Below, piece by piece: positions 54,011 to 62,380 of a DNA stretch of 64,000 nt. Positions within the stretch are counted from its first letter, which is position 1; every line of letters begins with the position of its first letter. Source of the DNA: Alphaproteobacteria bacterium (GTDB taxonomy: Bacteria; Pseudomonadota; Alphaproteobacteria; Micropepsales; Micropepsaceae). Where the stretch lies: NCBI GenBank assembly GCA_020852655.1, contig JADZAI010000076.1:1-64000 (forward strand), given 5' to 3'. Made by a program: the position numbers and the translations under genes. The notes below the pieces were generated by a model that did no database searches, was not told the origin of the DNA, and saw only the letters and a program-made list of their open reading frames with translations.

Positions 54011-54922
54011 CTAGGCGGGCAGCACCCAGAAGCCCGCGCGCGGGAAATGCACCACGACCTCGCCGACTTCGGGGTGCTCCCGCCGGATCGCCACCTCATG
54101 CAGCGATGACGCGACCAGGACGCCGGCGATCGGATCCTTGCCGTAATCGTCGGGCATCACGTTGACCTTCTGCCCGGGCTTCAGGCCGTTGGGCTCGTTC
54201 GGGTCGGCCTGTTCCCGGGTCGTCGACGTCGCGCCCTTGGCGACCGCAAGTGCCTCCTCGCGCGCCATCTTCTCGTGCTTGCCATAGCCGATCGCCTTCA
54301 TCCGCGCGGCCCATGCGTTCACCCGCGTGAACTCCTTGAGCAGCGGCTCCGCCACCTGCGGCACGAAGCTGGTGAGGAACCAGATGTTCATATAGGCCTG
54401 CGCGTCCAGCACCGTCGGCTTGCCGGTCAGGAAGTCGCCATGCGCGGCGAGCTGCTCCTCCACGAACCCGGTATGGGCGCGGAACTGCTCCCGCATCAAC
54501 GGCACGGCCTGCTTCATCCGGTCGGTGTCGAACGGCGCGCCCGACATCGCCTCGCGGTCCTTCTTGAACGCCTCGCCGATCGTATCGCCGACAACCGAGA
54601 AGATCAGCGGGATGCCGGCCGGGAACCAGGCGCGGTCGGCCCAGAAGCCGAGCGGCGCCGAGATGCCGTTGGCTTCGCCTTTCGGGCCCGGGAAGCGGCG
54701 CTCGACCTCGCGCAGGATGAGCTGGCTGTCGCAATAGATGTCGGCGCCGATCTGCATCACCGGAATCTTGCGATAGCCGCCGGTCAGCGGAATGAGATGC
54801 GGCTTCGGCATGATCGTGGGCTGCTCGACCGAGCGCCACGAAATGCCCTTCATGCCGAAGATGTTGCGTACCTTCTCGCTGAAGGGCGAGGTCCAGTAAT
54901 GGTGGAAGATGATCTCTGACAT
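54011..54922 (-). CDS. Glutathione S-transferase-like protein with C-terminal extension
   Basis: 303 residues. N-terminal thioredoxin-like domain IIFHHYWTSPFSEKVRNIFG (Ser-rich active-site loop), then KIPVMQIGADIYCDSQLIL with the typical cis-Pro/Ser Gln glutathione site. The helical domain is extended; about 60 extra residues at the end have a β-type composition (KPGQKVNVMPDDYGKDPIAG) seen in some alphaproteobacterial GSTs. Ten bp downstream of the second GST on this strand, so one operon. Confidence 0.87.
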   Translation of the reverse strand: MSEIIFHHYWTSPFSEKVRNIFGMKGISWRSVEQPTIMPKPHLIPLTGGYRKIPVMQIGADIYCDSQLILREVERRFPGPKGEANGISAPLGFWADRAWFPAGIPLIFSVVGDTIGEAFKKDREAMSGAPFDTDRMKQAVPLMREQFRAHTGFVEEQLAAHGDFLTGKPTVLDAQAYMNIWFLTSFVPQVAEPLLKEFTRVNAWAARMKAIGYGKHEKMAREEALAVAKGATSTTREQADPNEPNGLKPGQKVNVMPDDYGKDPIAGVLVASSLHEVAIRREHPEVGEVVVHFPRAGFWVLPA

Positions 54923-54931
54923 CGGGCGGCC

Positions 54932-55717
54932 CTATTTGAATTCGTGCGAGAAGCGGATGGTGTCGTTCTTGATGCCGTCTATCACGATCTCGGCGCCGCC
55001 CGAGCGCATCATCCACTCCAGGCGGTGATCGCGATACTCGCGCTTGAAGAGGCCCTGCTTCACCAGCGCCGCGACGTCGGTCATCGGGATCTGCACATTC
55101 GCGATGTCGGCGACGCATTTCTGCACGCTCGGCCGCGCGTTCGCGCGCGCCTGCCACGCCGCCAGCTTGGAGCCCGCCTTGGGCCCGTGGAAGCCGCTCG
55201 CGCCGTTGACGAACGGAATGACCGCCATGTCGCCCCAGCCGAAGCTCGCGCCGTTGAACCATGGCCTGTCGCCGAGCTGGCGCTCCAGCCAGGCATGCAT
55301 GTTGTCGAGCTGGCCGCGCGCCCGGGCCTGCATCTCCTCGGCCTTCCTGCCCTCGGCGCGCTTGAAGACGCCGACTTCGCCCATCGCCCAGGTGATGCCC
55401 TCGTACTGGGTGTCCATCACCTCCTCCAGCGTGCGCGCCCTGGCCCGCTCATACGGGTCCTTCGGCATCAGGGGCGGCGCCGGCCAGCGGTCTTCGATGT
55501 ATTCGGCGATGATGGAGGAATCGAACAGCAGCACATCTCCGTCGACAAAGGCCGGCACTTCGGCGCGCGGATTGGCCTTCAGGAAGTCGGCATCCGCATG
55601 GCCGCTGCCGATCGCGTTCGGCAGGCCGGATTCGAAGGGGACGCCCTTCTCGTGCAGCGCGATCTTGCATTTCTGCGCGTAGGGGCTGAACGGATGGTCG
55701 TAGAGAAAGATACCCAA
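54932..55717 (-). CDS. Glutathione S-transferase family protein
   Basis: 261 residues. Active-site start FLYDHPFSPYAQKCKIALHE (Cys present), AEVPAFVDGDVLLFDSSIIA with cis-Pro and the Glu/Asp-Ser glutathione site. C-terminal helical domain normal, with a basic tail. Probably first gene of a two-gene GST unit. Detoxification or β-etherase-like reactions are typical for such pairs, but the substrate is unknown. Confidence 0.9.
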   Translation of the reverse strand: MGIFLYDHPFSPYAQKCKIALHEKGVPFESGLPNAIGSGHADADFLKANPRAEVPAFVDGDVLLFDSSIIAEYIEDRWPAPPLMPKDPYERARARTLEEVMDTQYEGITWAMGEVGVFKRAEGRKAEEMQARARGQLDNMHAWLERQLGDRPWFNGASFGWGDMAVIPFVNGASGFHGPKAGSKLAAWQARANARPSVQKCVADIANVQIPMTDVAALVKQGLFKREYRDHRLEWMMRSGGAEIVIDGIKNDTIRFSHEFK

Positions 55718-55785
55718 GGCGCTTCTCCTGAAATGCGTTATAATTTTCCTCTTACAACTGCGACGCGCTCTCTGCGAGTCCCCGC

Positions 55786-56283
55786 ATGACGCTTCCCGCG
55801 GATTTGAACGCCGCCGCGCTCGCCGCCACCGGCCTCTACGGCGCCGTCGCCGTTCGCCCGGTACTGCCGGGCGATCGCGCCGAATGGGACCGGCTCTGGG
55901 GCCTCTATCTCGCCTTCTACGAAACGACGCTCCCGAAGGCGCAATACGATCTTTCCTGGAAGCGCCTGTTCGATCCGGCGGAGCCGATGTTCGGCTATCT
56001 CGCCGAGGTTGCCGGCCAGCCGCACGGCCTCGTCCACATCGTCTTCCACCGCTCGTTCTGGCTCGACGGCCAGAGCTGCTACCTCCAGGACCTCTACGCC
56101 GACGCGAACCTGCGCGGCACCGGCATCGGCCGCGCGCTGATCGAGCATGTCTACAAGGTCGCCCACGACGCAGGCTCGACCCGCGTCCACTGGCTCACCC
56201 AATACGGCAACGCGACCGCCCGCCGGCTCTACGACCGCATCGCCGACGAGTCCGGCTTCCTCCAGTATCGCAGGAACGTCTGA
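55786..56283 (+). CDS. GNAT family N-acetyltransferase
   Basis: 165 residues. Classical GNAT core: GHELF-type start replaced by VAVRPVLPGDRAEWDRLW, then YLQDLYADANLRGTGIGRAL with the acetyl-CoA loop, and GNATARRLYDRIAD near the end. Similar to diamine/spermidine-type acetyltransferases. Divergent from the GST operon, convergent with the hydratase. Confidence 0.88.
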   Translation: MTLPADLNAAALAATGLYGAVAVRPVLPGDRAEWDRLWGLYLAFYETTLPKAQYDLSWKRLFDPAEPMFGYLAEVAGQPHGLVHIVFHRSFWLDGQSCYLQDLYADANLRGTGIGRALIEHVYKVAHDAGSTRVHWLTQYGNATARRLYDRIADESGFLQYRRNV

Positions 56284-56296
56284 GCCGCGGGCCCGC

Positions 56297-57064
56297 TCAG
56301 CTCTTCCGCCGCCGCGCCTTCTGCTTCTCGATGAAGCCCGACATGGCAGCACGCGAATCGGCGCTGGCGGCGGCCGCGTCGAGGGTTTCGACGGCGCCCG
56401 CGACGCCGGTGCGGTAGCCGCTGTCGATGCCGCGCAGGAAGGCGGCGCGGCCGAGGCGCATCAGCGCGGGCGACTTGCCGGCGAGGATCTGCGCCACCCG
56501 GCGCGCCTCGTCCATCAGCTCGTCCGCCCGGCACACGCGGTTGACGAGGCCGAGGCGCTGGGCCTCCTGGGCATCGATCGCCAGCCCGGTGAAGAGCAGC
56601 TCGAAGGCCCGGTAGCGGCCGACGATGCGGTGCAGATGCGTGTAGTGGATGCCGGGCAGCAGGCCGATATCGATCTCGGGATAGGCGAAATTGGCGCTCT
56701 CGTCGGCGAGGATCATGTCGCAGGAGATGGCGAGCGTCATGCCGCCGCCCCGCGTCGTGCCGGTCACCGCCGCGATCGACGGCTTGCCGAGCGCGAACTG
56801 CGCTTCGGTGAGGCGCGTATAGAGCTTCTCGATCAGCGCATGCTTCGACTCCGGCGCGAGGTCGAGGAAGACCGGCAGGTCCAGCCCGGCACTGAAGCGG
56901 CCCGGCACGGCGCTCCCGAAGATCACCGCTCGCACACCCTCGTCGCCGCGCGCCCGCTCCAGCGCCGCCAGCAGAGCATCGGCCAGCCCATGGTCGATCG
57001 CATTGACCGGCGGATGGTCGAGCAGGATTTCAGCGACGCTGTCGCGAACGGTGTAACGGATCAT
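56297..57064 (-). CDS. Enoyl-CoA hydratase/isomerase family protein
   Basis: 255 residues from ATG 57064. Crotonase features: AEILLDHPPVNAIDHGLADA, the oxyanion loops GRFSAGLDLPVF and GTTRGGGMTLAISCDM, and LFTGLAIDAQEAQRLGLVNR. Divergent C-terminus. A second copy of this family lies at 37021. It follows the zinc permease gene on the same strand with a 58-bp gap. Confidence 0.9.
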   Translation of the reverse strand: MIRYTVRDSVAEILLDHPPVNAIDHGLADALLAALERARGDEGVRAVIFGSAVPGRFSAGLDLPVFLDLAPESKHALIEKLYTRLTEAQFALGKPSIAAVTGTTRGGGMTLAISCDMILADESANFAYPEIDIGLLPGIHYTHLHRIVGRYRAFELLFTGLAIDAQEAQRLGLVNRVCRADELMDEARRVAQILAGKSPALMRLGRAAFLRGIDSGYRTGVAGAVETLDAAAASADSRAAMSGFIEKQKARRRKS

Positions 57065-57122
57065 GCCCCTTCTATGCGCGACGGCCGGGCGAGCGCAAAG
57101 CGGCAAACGCCCCTCTGGGGGC

Positions 57123-57989
57123 CTACGCCTCCAGATGCCGCAGGCGGATGAGGCGGGCGCCGATCGAGTCACGGGGGCCGGCGGCGAGGGAGACGAGATA
57201 GAAGACGCCGGCGGTGAGCACGATCGAGGATTCGGGCGGCGTGCCGGCGTGGAAGGCGAAGACCAGACCGGCGAGCGCGGCGCCGATCGTCAGGGCGATG
57301 GCGACGGCGATCTGCCCCCCCGCGCTCTCCGACCAGAAACCGGCCGCGGCGGCGGGCAGCATCATCAGGCCGACCGCCATGAGCGTGCCGAGCGCCTGGA
57401 AGCCGCCGATGAGGTTCAGCACCACGAGGCTGAGAAAGGCGGTGTAGACGAGTGCGCCCGTCCAGCCGGCCCGCCGCAGGAAGCCGGGATCGAAGCACTC
57501 GGCGATCAGCGGGCGGTAGAGCAGCGCGAGCGCGGCCATGGTGACGGTCGCGATCCCGGCGATGGTGAGGAGCGCTTCGGCCTTCAGCTCCAGCACCCGG
57601 CCGAAGAGCACATGGACGAGTTCCTCGTCGGTCCCGAAGGAGGCGACGAGCAGCGAGCCGAAGGCCAGCGAGATGATGAAGAAGGCTGCAAGGCTGGCGT
57701 CCTCGCGGATCGCCGACATCCGGGTCGCGACGCCGGCGAGGATCGCCGTCGCGAGGCCCGCCAACAGCCCGCCTATGGTCATCCACAACACCGAGAAGCC
57801 TGCGAAGACAAAGGCGATGGCGACGCCCGGCAGGATGGCGTGACTGAGCGCGTCGCCGATGAGGCTGGTGCGGCGGAGGACCAGGAAGACGCCGATCGGC
57901 GCGCCCCCGAAGGCGAGCGCGATGCAGCCGGCCAGCGCCATGCGGACGGCCGGGTCGCCGAACGGGGCGAAGAGGAGATCGTGGATCAC
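57123..57989 (-). CDS. aztB: Zinc/manganese ABC transporter permease (AztB-like)
   Basis: 288 residues from a GTG start overlapping the ATPase stop by 4 bp. Eight or nine membrane segments; motif SLIGDALSHAILPGVAIAFV is diagnostic of ABC-3 permeases for Zn/Mn/Fe. The AztAB grouping is inferred from the ATPase partner. No substrate-binding protein (AztC) is in the window. Confidence 0.88.
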   Translation of the reverse strand: MIHDLLFAPFGDPAVRMALAGCIALAFGGAPIGVFLVLRRTSLIGDALSHAILPGVAIAFVFAGFSVLWMTIGGLLAGLATAILAGVATRMSAIREDASLAAFFIISLAFGSLLVASFGTDEELVHVLFGRVLELKAEALLTIAGIATVTMAALALLYRPLIAECFDPGFLRRAGWTGALVYTAFLSLVVLNLIGGFQALGTLMAVGLMMLPAAAAGFWSESAGGQIAVAIALTIGAALAGLVFAFHAGTPPESSIVLTAGVFYLVSLAAGPRDSIGARLIRLRHLEA

Positions 57990-58723
57990 GGCCGGCACAC
58001 CGCGGCATCGTCGTGGAACGCCTCGCACATGCGCCGCGCGGCGAGCAGGTGTTCGGGCCGCAGCGCCTCCTCGGTCGCGCCCCAGGCGACGCAGGCACGG
58101 GCGAGCAGCAGCGTCTCCGGGAAATGAGCCCGCATGAGCGCGTCGTCATGGAGCACCGCGATGACGGTGCGGCCCTCGCCGCGCCAGCGCTTCAGGATCT
58201 CGACGAGATCGGCGGTGGTGCCCTGGTCGATGGCGGCGAACGGCTCGTCGAGCAGGATCAGGCGGGCGTCCTGCACCAGCAGGCGCGCAAACAGCGCCCG
58301 CTGGAGCTGGCCGCCGGAGAGCGTGCCGATGGGCCTGTCCTCGAAGCCTGAGAGGCCGACCGTATCCACCGCATGATGCGCCAGCGCCAGATCGTCCCGC
58401 CCGATCGACCGGAACAGGCCGGCCCGCCGCCAGGCGCCCAGCGCCACCAGATCCAGCACGCTGACCGGAAAGCGCCGCTCGATCTCGGCGATCTGGGGCA
58501 GATAGGCGATGTCGCGCGGCTTCAGCCCGTCGAGCGCGATACGGCCGGAAAGCGGGCGGAGTTCGCCCGCGATGCCCTTGAGCAGGGTCGACTTGCCCGC
58601 CCCGTTCGGGCCCGCGATGGCGGTCAGCGAGCCCGGCGCAAAACTGCCGCTGACATGATGCACCGCCGGATGGCGCTGATAGCCGAGGGTCAGGTCCTCG
58701 AGCCGGACCGCGCCGGCGCTCAC
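57986..58723 (-). CDS. aztA: Zinc ABC transporter ATPase (AztA-like)
   Basis: 245 residues from a GTG start. Walker A GPNGAGKST, Q-loop AYLPQIAEIE, signature LSGGQLQRALFARLL and Walker B ARLILLDEP are complete, and the H-loop His is in AVLHDD. The start LTLGYQRHPAVHHVSGSF and the tail with MRAHFPETLLLARACVAWG resemble AztA. It is overlapped at both ends: 4 bp with the permease and 4 bp with the His-rich small ORF upstream. Confidence 0.92.
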   Translation of the reverse strand: MSAGAVRLEDLTLGYQRHPAVHHVSGSFAPGSLTAIAGPNGAGKSTLLKGIAGELRPLSGRIALDGLKPRDIAYLPQIAEIERRFPVSVLDLVALGAWRRAGLFRSIGRDDLALAHHAVDTVGLSGFEDRPIGTLSGGQLQRALFARLLVQDARLILLDEPFAAIDQGTTADLVEILKRWRGEGRTVIAVLHDDALMRAHFPETLLLARACVAWGATEEALRPEHLLAARRMCEAFHDDAAVCRP

Positions 58724-58875
58724 GGCCCGGCCAGCGCCCAGAGGACGCCGAGCCAGACGACCGCCGCGCCGGCCGCCGCGATTGCCAGCCGGACCGCCGC
58801 ACTCGTCCGTAACAGCGAGAAAGCGGCGCTGGGCGAATGATGGTGGTGCGCGTGGTGGGTATGGCCGCCTGTCAT
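58720..58875 (-). CDS. His-rich 51-residue membrane microprotein, zinc-linked
   Basis: 51 residues from ATG 58875 to TGA 58720, a frame easily missed because of its length. Seven of the first 13 residues are His ([13 protein letters not shown]), a classic zinc-binding patch. From about 28 to 49 there is one hydrophobic helix ([20 protein letters not shown]). The stop codon overlaps the GTG start of the zinc ATPase (GTGA), so it is the first gene of the azt operon. A role in holding zinc near the permease is inferred. I know of no named family. Confidence 0.75.
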   Translation of the reverse strand: MTGGHTHHAHHHHSPSAAFSLLRTSAAVRLAIAAAGAAVVWLGVLWALAGP

Positions 58876-58876
58876 A

Positions 58877-58891
58877 TGTTACTTTATATCA
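58877..58891 (-). promoter_or_regulatory. Candidate Zur operator before the zinc-transport operon
   Basis: TGTTACTTTATATCA matches TGTTATAATATAACA-type Zur sites at 11 of 15 positions, with the TGnTA/TAnCA half-sites conserved. It lies 1 bp before the His-rich protein start codon, in the only AT-rich patch nearby, where repressor binding would block expression. Consensus recalled from known Zur boxes; not tested. Confidence 0.45.
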
Positions 58892-58935
58892 CTTCCGCGG
58901 GCGCCAATGCAAATCCCCGCGTGACCGGTCCGCCC

Positions 58936-59532
58936 CTACTTGCCGAGGGCCTTCTCGATTGCCGCCCAGGCCTCGTTCGAATCCCAGTCCGCCTCGCCCT
59001 CCCGGCGGGCGATCTCGCGGCCGTCGGGGCCGATCAGGATGGTCGAAGGGAGGCCGCCGACGCGCAGCGCGCGCATCATCTTCAGCGTCGGGTCGGCGAA
59101 GGGTTCAAGGCCGGACGCACCATTCTCGTTCAGGAACGCCGGCACGTTCGCCTTGCCCGGGCGGTCGAGGTTGAGGGCGATCACCGTGAAACCGTCGCTG
59201 CCGCGCTTCGCCTGGAGGCGGGCGAGCGAAGGCAGCTCCTTGACGCACGGGGCACACCAGGTCGCCCACAGATTCAGCAGCACCGCCTTGCCCTTGAAGT
59301 CGGCGAGCGTGACCTCCTCGCCCCCGCCGTCGAGGAAGGGTTCGGCCGGCAGGGCCGGAGCGTCGGCCTTGACGGCGAAGAAGGCCTTGGGCCGCGCCGG
59401 ACCGGGCTCGGCCGCGGGGGCAAGCTGCACTTCCGGTTGACGCGCTTCCTGCCGGTCTTCAATGGTGAAGACGATGAGCGCGGCACAGCCGACAAGGGCG
59501 AGGCCGGCCAATACCGCAATTCTCCAGATCAT
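58936..59532 (-). CDS. TlpA-like thiol:disulfide oxidoreductase
   Basis: 198 residues from ATG 59532. One N-terminal membrane anchor ([20 protein letters not shown]) and a periplasmic thioredoxin fold with active site WATWCAPC and the cis-Pro region GLPSTILIG. TlpA-type proteins reduce cytochrome c or copper-site cysteines. The ATG is only 15 bp from the divergent argH start. Confidence 0.92.
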   Translation of the reverse strand: MIWRIAVLAGLALVGCAALIVFTIEDRQEARQPEVQLAPAAEPGPARPKAFFAVKADAPALPAEPFLDGGGEEVTLADFKGKAVLLNLWATWCAPCVKELPSLARLQAKRGSDGFTVIALNLDRPGKANVPAFLNENGASGLEPFADPTLKMMRALRVGGLPSTILIGPDGREIARREGEADWDSNEAWAAIEKALGK

Positions 59533-59547
59533 CGGAGCGATGGGTCC

Positions 59548-60936
59548 TTGAGTACGAACGACATGTGGGGCGGCCGGTTCGCGGCGGGTCCCGACGAGGT
59601 GATGGCGGCGATCAATGTCTCCATCGGCTTCGACCGCCGCATGGCCAAGCAGGATCTCGAAGGCTCGCTTGCGCATGTCCGCATGCTGGAAGCCAAGGGC
59701 CTCATTTCGGCGGCCGATTCAAGCGCCATCCAGTCGGGCCTCGGCACGATCGAATCGGAAATCCGGGAAGGCCGGTTCCCCTTCCGCGAGGCCTATGAAG
59801 ACATCCACATGAATGTGGAGGCCCGCCTCGCCGAGCTGATCGGTGCGGCGGCCGGACGTCTGCATACCGCCCGCTCGCGCAACGACCAGGTCGCGACGGA
59901 TTTCCGCCTGTGGGTACGCGACGAGATCGACGCCGGCGTCGTGCAGCTCGACGCGCTGATCCGCGCCCTGCTCGACAAGGCGGAGGCGCACGCCGCCGAC
60001 GTGATGCCGGGCTTCACCCATATGCAGAGCGCCCAGCCGGTGACATTCGGCCATCACTGCCTCGCCTATGCCGAGATGTTCGGCCGCGACCGCGGGCGGC
60101 TGCTCGACGCGCGCAAGCGGCTGAACGAGAGCCCGCTGGGCGCGGCGGCGCTGGCCGGCACGTCGTTTCCGATCGACCGGCACGCGACGGCGAAGGCGCT
60201 GGGCTTCGACCAGCCGATGCGCAACTCGCTGGACGCCGTGTCGGCGCGCGACTTCGCGCTGGAATATCTGGCGGCCGCAGCGATCCTCGCGATGCACCTG
60301 TCGCGCCTCGCGGAGGAGATCGTCGTCTGGTCGACGCCGCAATTCGGCTTCGTGCGCCTGTCGGATCGCTTCTCGACCGGCTCGTCGATCATGCCGCAGA
60401 AGAAGAATCCCGACGCCGCCGAACTGGTGCGCGCCAAGACGGGCCGCGTGTTCGGCGCCCTGATCGGCCTCTTGACGGTGATGAAGGGCCTCAGCCTCGC
60501 CTATGCCAAGGACATGCAGGAGGACAAGGAAACCGTGTTCTCCGCCGCCGATACGCTGGCGCTCTCGCTCGCGGCGATGGCCGGCATGGTCGGCGACATG
60601 ACGATCGACGCGCAGCGTATGCATGCGGCGGCCTCGGCCGGATTCGCGACGGCGACGGACCTTGCCGACTGGCTGGTCCGTACACTGAACATCCCGTTCC
60701 GCGACGCGCATCACATCACGGGCCGGCTGGTGAAGCTGGCGGAGGGCCGAGGCGTCGACCTCACCGGGCTGACGCTCCACGACATGCAGTCGGTCGAGCC
60801 GCGCATCACCAACGACGTCTTCGGCGTGCTGACGGTCGATGCGTCGGTCGCCAGCCGCACATCCTTCGGCGGCACCGCGCCCGCCAATGTCAAACGGGAG
60901 GTCGCCGCATGGCGCGCACGTCTCGCACAATCCTGA
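59548..60936 (+). CDS. argH: Argininosuccinate lyase
   Basis: 462 residues from TTG 59548 (reads [11 protein letters not shown], matching the family's MSNKMWGGRF start); an ATG at 59563 would give 457. The signature [20 protein letters not shown] is present, with [16 protein letters not shown] (first conserved block) and [13 protein letters not shown] (catalytic His region). Last step of arginine synthesis, releasing fumarate. lptM starts within its last 28 bp. Confidence 0.96.
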   Translation: MSTNDMWGGRFAAGPDEVMAAINVSIGFDRRMAKQDLEGSLAHVRMLEAKGLISAADSSAIQSGLGTIESEIREGRFPFREAYEDIHMNVEARLAELIGAAAGRLHTARSRNDQVATDFRLWVRDEIDAGVVQLDALIRALLDKAEAHAADVMPGFTHMQSAQPVTFGHHCLAYAEMFGRDRGRLLDARKRLNESPLGAAALAGTSFPIDRHATAKALGFDQPMRNSLDAVSARDFALEYLAAAAILAMHLSRLAEEIVVWSTPQFGFVRLSDRFSTGSSIMPQKKNPDAAELVRAKTGRVFGALIGLLTVMKGLSLAYAKDMQEDKETVFSAADTLALSLAAMAGMVGDMTIDAQRMHAAASAGFATATDLADWLVRTLNIPFRDAHHITGRLVKLAEGRGVDLTGLTLHDMQSVEPRITNDVFGVLTVDASVASRTSFGGTAPANVKREVAAWRARLAQS

Positions 60937-61127
60937 TCGTCGCCCTGATCGCCCTCTCGGCCGCCGCCTGCGGGCGGCGCGGCAAGCTCGACGCCCCGCC
61001 GGGCGCGATGCCGACCGCGCCCGACGTAACGACCCGCCAGCCGCGTCAGAAGCCGCCCGAGGTCACGCCGGCCGAACCGCAGCCCGTGCCGAAGCCCGAG
61101 ACGGTGAAGGACGCGCCCGCGCCGTGA
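60909..61127 (+). CDS. lptM: LptM/YifL-like lipoprotein
   Basis: 72 residues beginning inside the argH 3' end (28-bp overlap). A signal peptide ends in the lipobox SAAACG (Cys at residue 21), and the short mature part [14 protein letters not shown] is then Pro-rich. LptM (formerly YifL) assists maturation of the LptD/LptE complex. The order argH–lptM–lysA is a known conserved arrangement. Confidence 0.88.
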   Translation: MARTSRTILIVALIALSAAACGRRGKLDAPPGAMPTAPDVTTRQPRQKPPEVTPAEPQPVPKPETVKDAPAP

Positions 61128-62380
61128 ACCATTTCGAGTATATCGGCGGCATCCTGCACGCCGAGGACGTTCCGATCCCTGAGATCGCCGCGGCGGTCGG
61201 CACGCCGGTCTATGTCTATTCCACCGCGACGCTGGTGCGGCACTTCACGGTGTTCCGCGACGCGCTGCCGAAGGGTTCGCTGATCGCCTATGCGATCAAG
61301 GCGAACGGCAATCTCGCGATCATCCGAACGCTCGCCGCCGAAGGGGCCGGCGCCGACGTCGTGAGCCAGGGCGAACTGCGCCGGGCGCTCGCCGGCGGCG
61401 TGCCGCCCGAGCGGATCGTCTTCTCCGGCGTCGGCAAGACGGCGGAGGAACTCGCCTTCGCGCTCGACAGCCGCATCCACCAGATCAACGTCGAGAGCGA
61501 GAACGAGCTTGAGGCGCTGAACGCGATCGCCGCGGCGAAGGGTGTCGTCGCCGACATCGTCATCCGCGTGAATCCGGATGTCGACGCGCGCACCCATGCC
61601 AAGATCTCGACCGGCAAGGGCGAGAACAAGTTCGGCGTGCCGATCGACGGGATGCCGGAACTGGCGAAGCGCTGCGACGCGCTGCCCGGCATCAGCCTCA
61701 AGGGCATCGCGGTCCATATCGGCAGCCAGATCACCGATCTCGGCCCGCTGGAGGCGGCCTATCGCAAGGTCCTCGACATGCTGGTCGCCCTGCGCGCTGC
61801 GGGACATGCGGTGGACCGGGCCGATCTCGGCGGCGGTCTCGGGGTTCCCTATGTGATGAACGAGACACACCCGCCCGCGCCATCGCTCTATGGCGACATG
61901 GTGCGCCGCATTTCCGCCGGATTGGACCTGAAACTGGCCTTCGAGCCGGGGCGCCTGATCGTCGCCAATGCCGGCATCCTGGTTGCGAAGGCCGTATACG
62001 TGAAGAAGGGCGCCGCCCGCGATTTCCTGGTGCTGGATGCGGGGATGAACGACCTTATCCGCCCGGCCATGTATGACGCGCATCATGACATCGTGCCGGT
62101 GGTGCGCTCCGAAGGCGCGGAACACAGCTATGACGTCGTCGGTCCGGTCTGCGAGACCGGGGACACGTTCGCGCGAGGCCGCGTGCTGCCGCCGTTCCGC
62201 GACGGCGATCTGGCGGCTATCCTGACCGCCGGCGCCTATGGGTCCGCCCAGGCGAGCGAATACAACGCCCGACCGCTGGTGCCGGAGGTTCTGGTGAAGG
62301 GGCGCGACTGGTCCGTCGTGAGGCCGCGCCCGAGCTACGAGGAGATGCTGGGGCGTGACCGCCTTCCCGAATGGCTCTGA
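61124..62380 (+). CDS. lysA: Diaminopimelate decarboxylase
   Basis: 418 residues from a GTG start in a 4-bp overlap with lptM. The PLP lysine is Lys59 (AYAIKANGN), with SGVGKTAEELAFAL, IGSQITDLGP and the FEPGRLIVANAG and GPVCETGDTFA blocks of LysA. Decarboxylates meso-diaminopimelate to lysine. The DUF4175 gene begins 26 bp before its stop. Confidence 0.96.
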   Translation: MNHFEYIGGILHAEDVPIPEIAAAVGTPVYVYSTATLVRHFTVFRDALPKGSLIAYAIKANGNLAIIRTLAAEGAGADVVSQGELRRALAGGVPPERIVFSGVGKTAEELAFALDSRIHQINVESENELEALNAIAAAKGVVADIVIRVNPDVDARTHAKISTGKGENKFGVPIDGMPELAKRCDALPGISLKGIAVHIGSQITDLGPLEAAYRKVLDMLVALRAAGHAVDRADLGGGLGVPYVMNETHPPAPSLYGDMVRRISAGLDLKLAFEPGRLIVANAGILVAKAVYVKKGAARDFLVLDAGMNDLIRPAMYDAHHDIVPVVRSEGAEHSYDVVGPVCETGDTFARGRVLPPFRDGDLAAILTAGAYGSAQASEYNARPLVPEVLVKGRDWSVVRPRPSYEEMLGRDRLPEWL

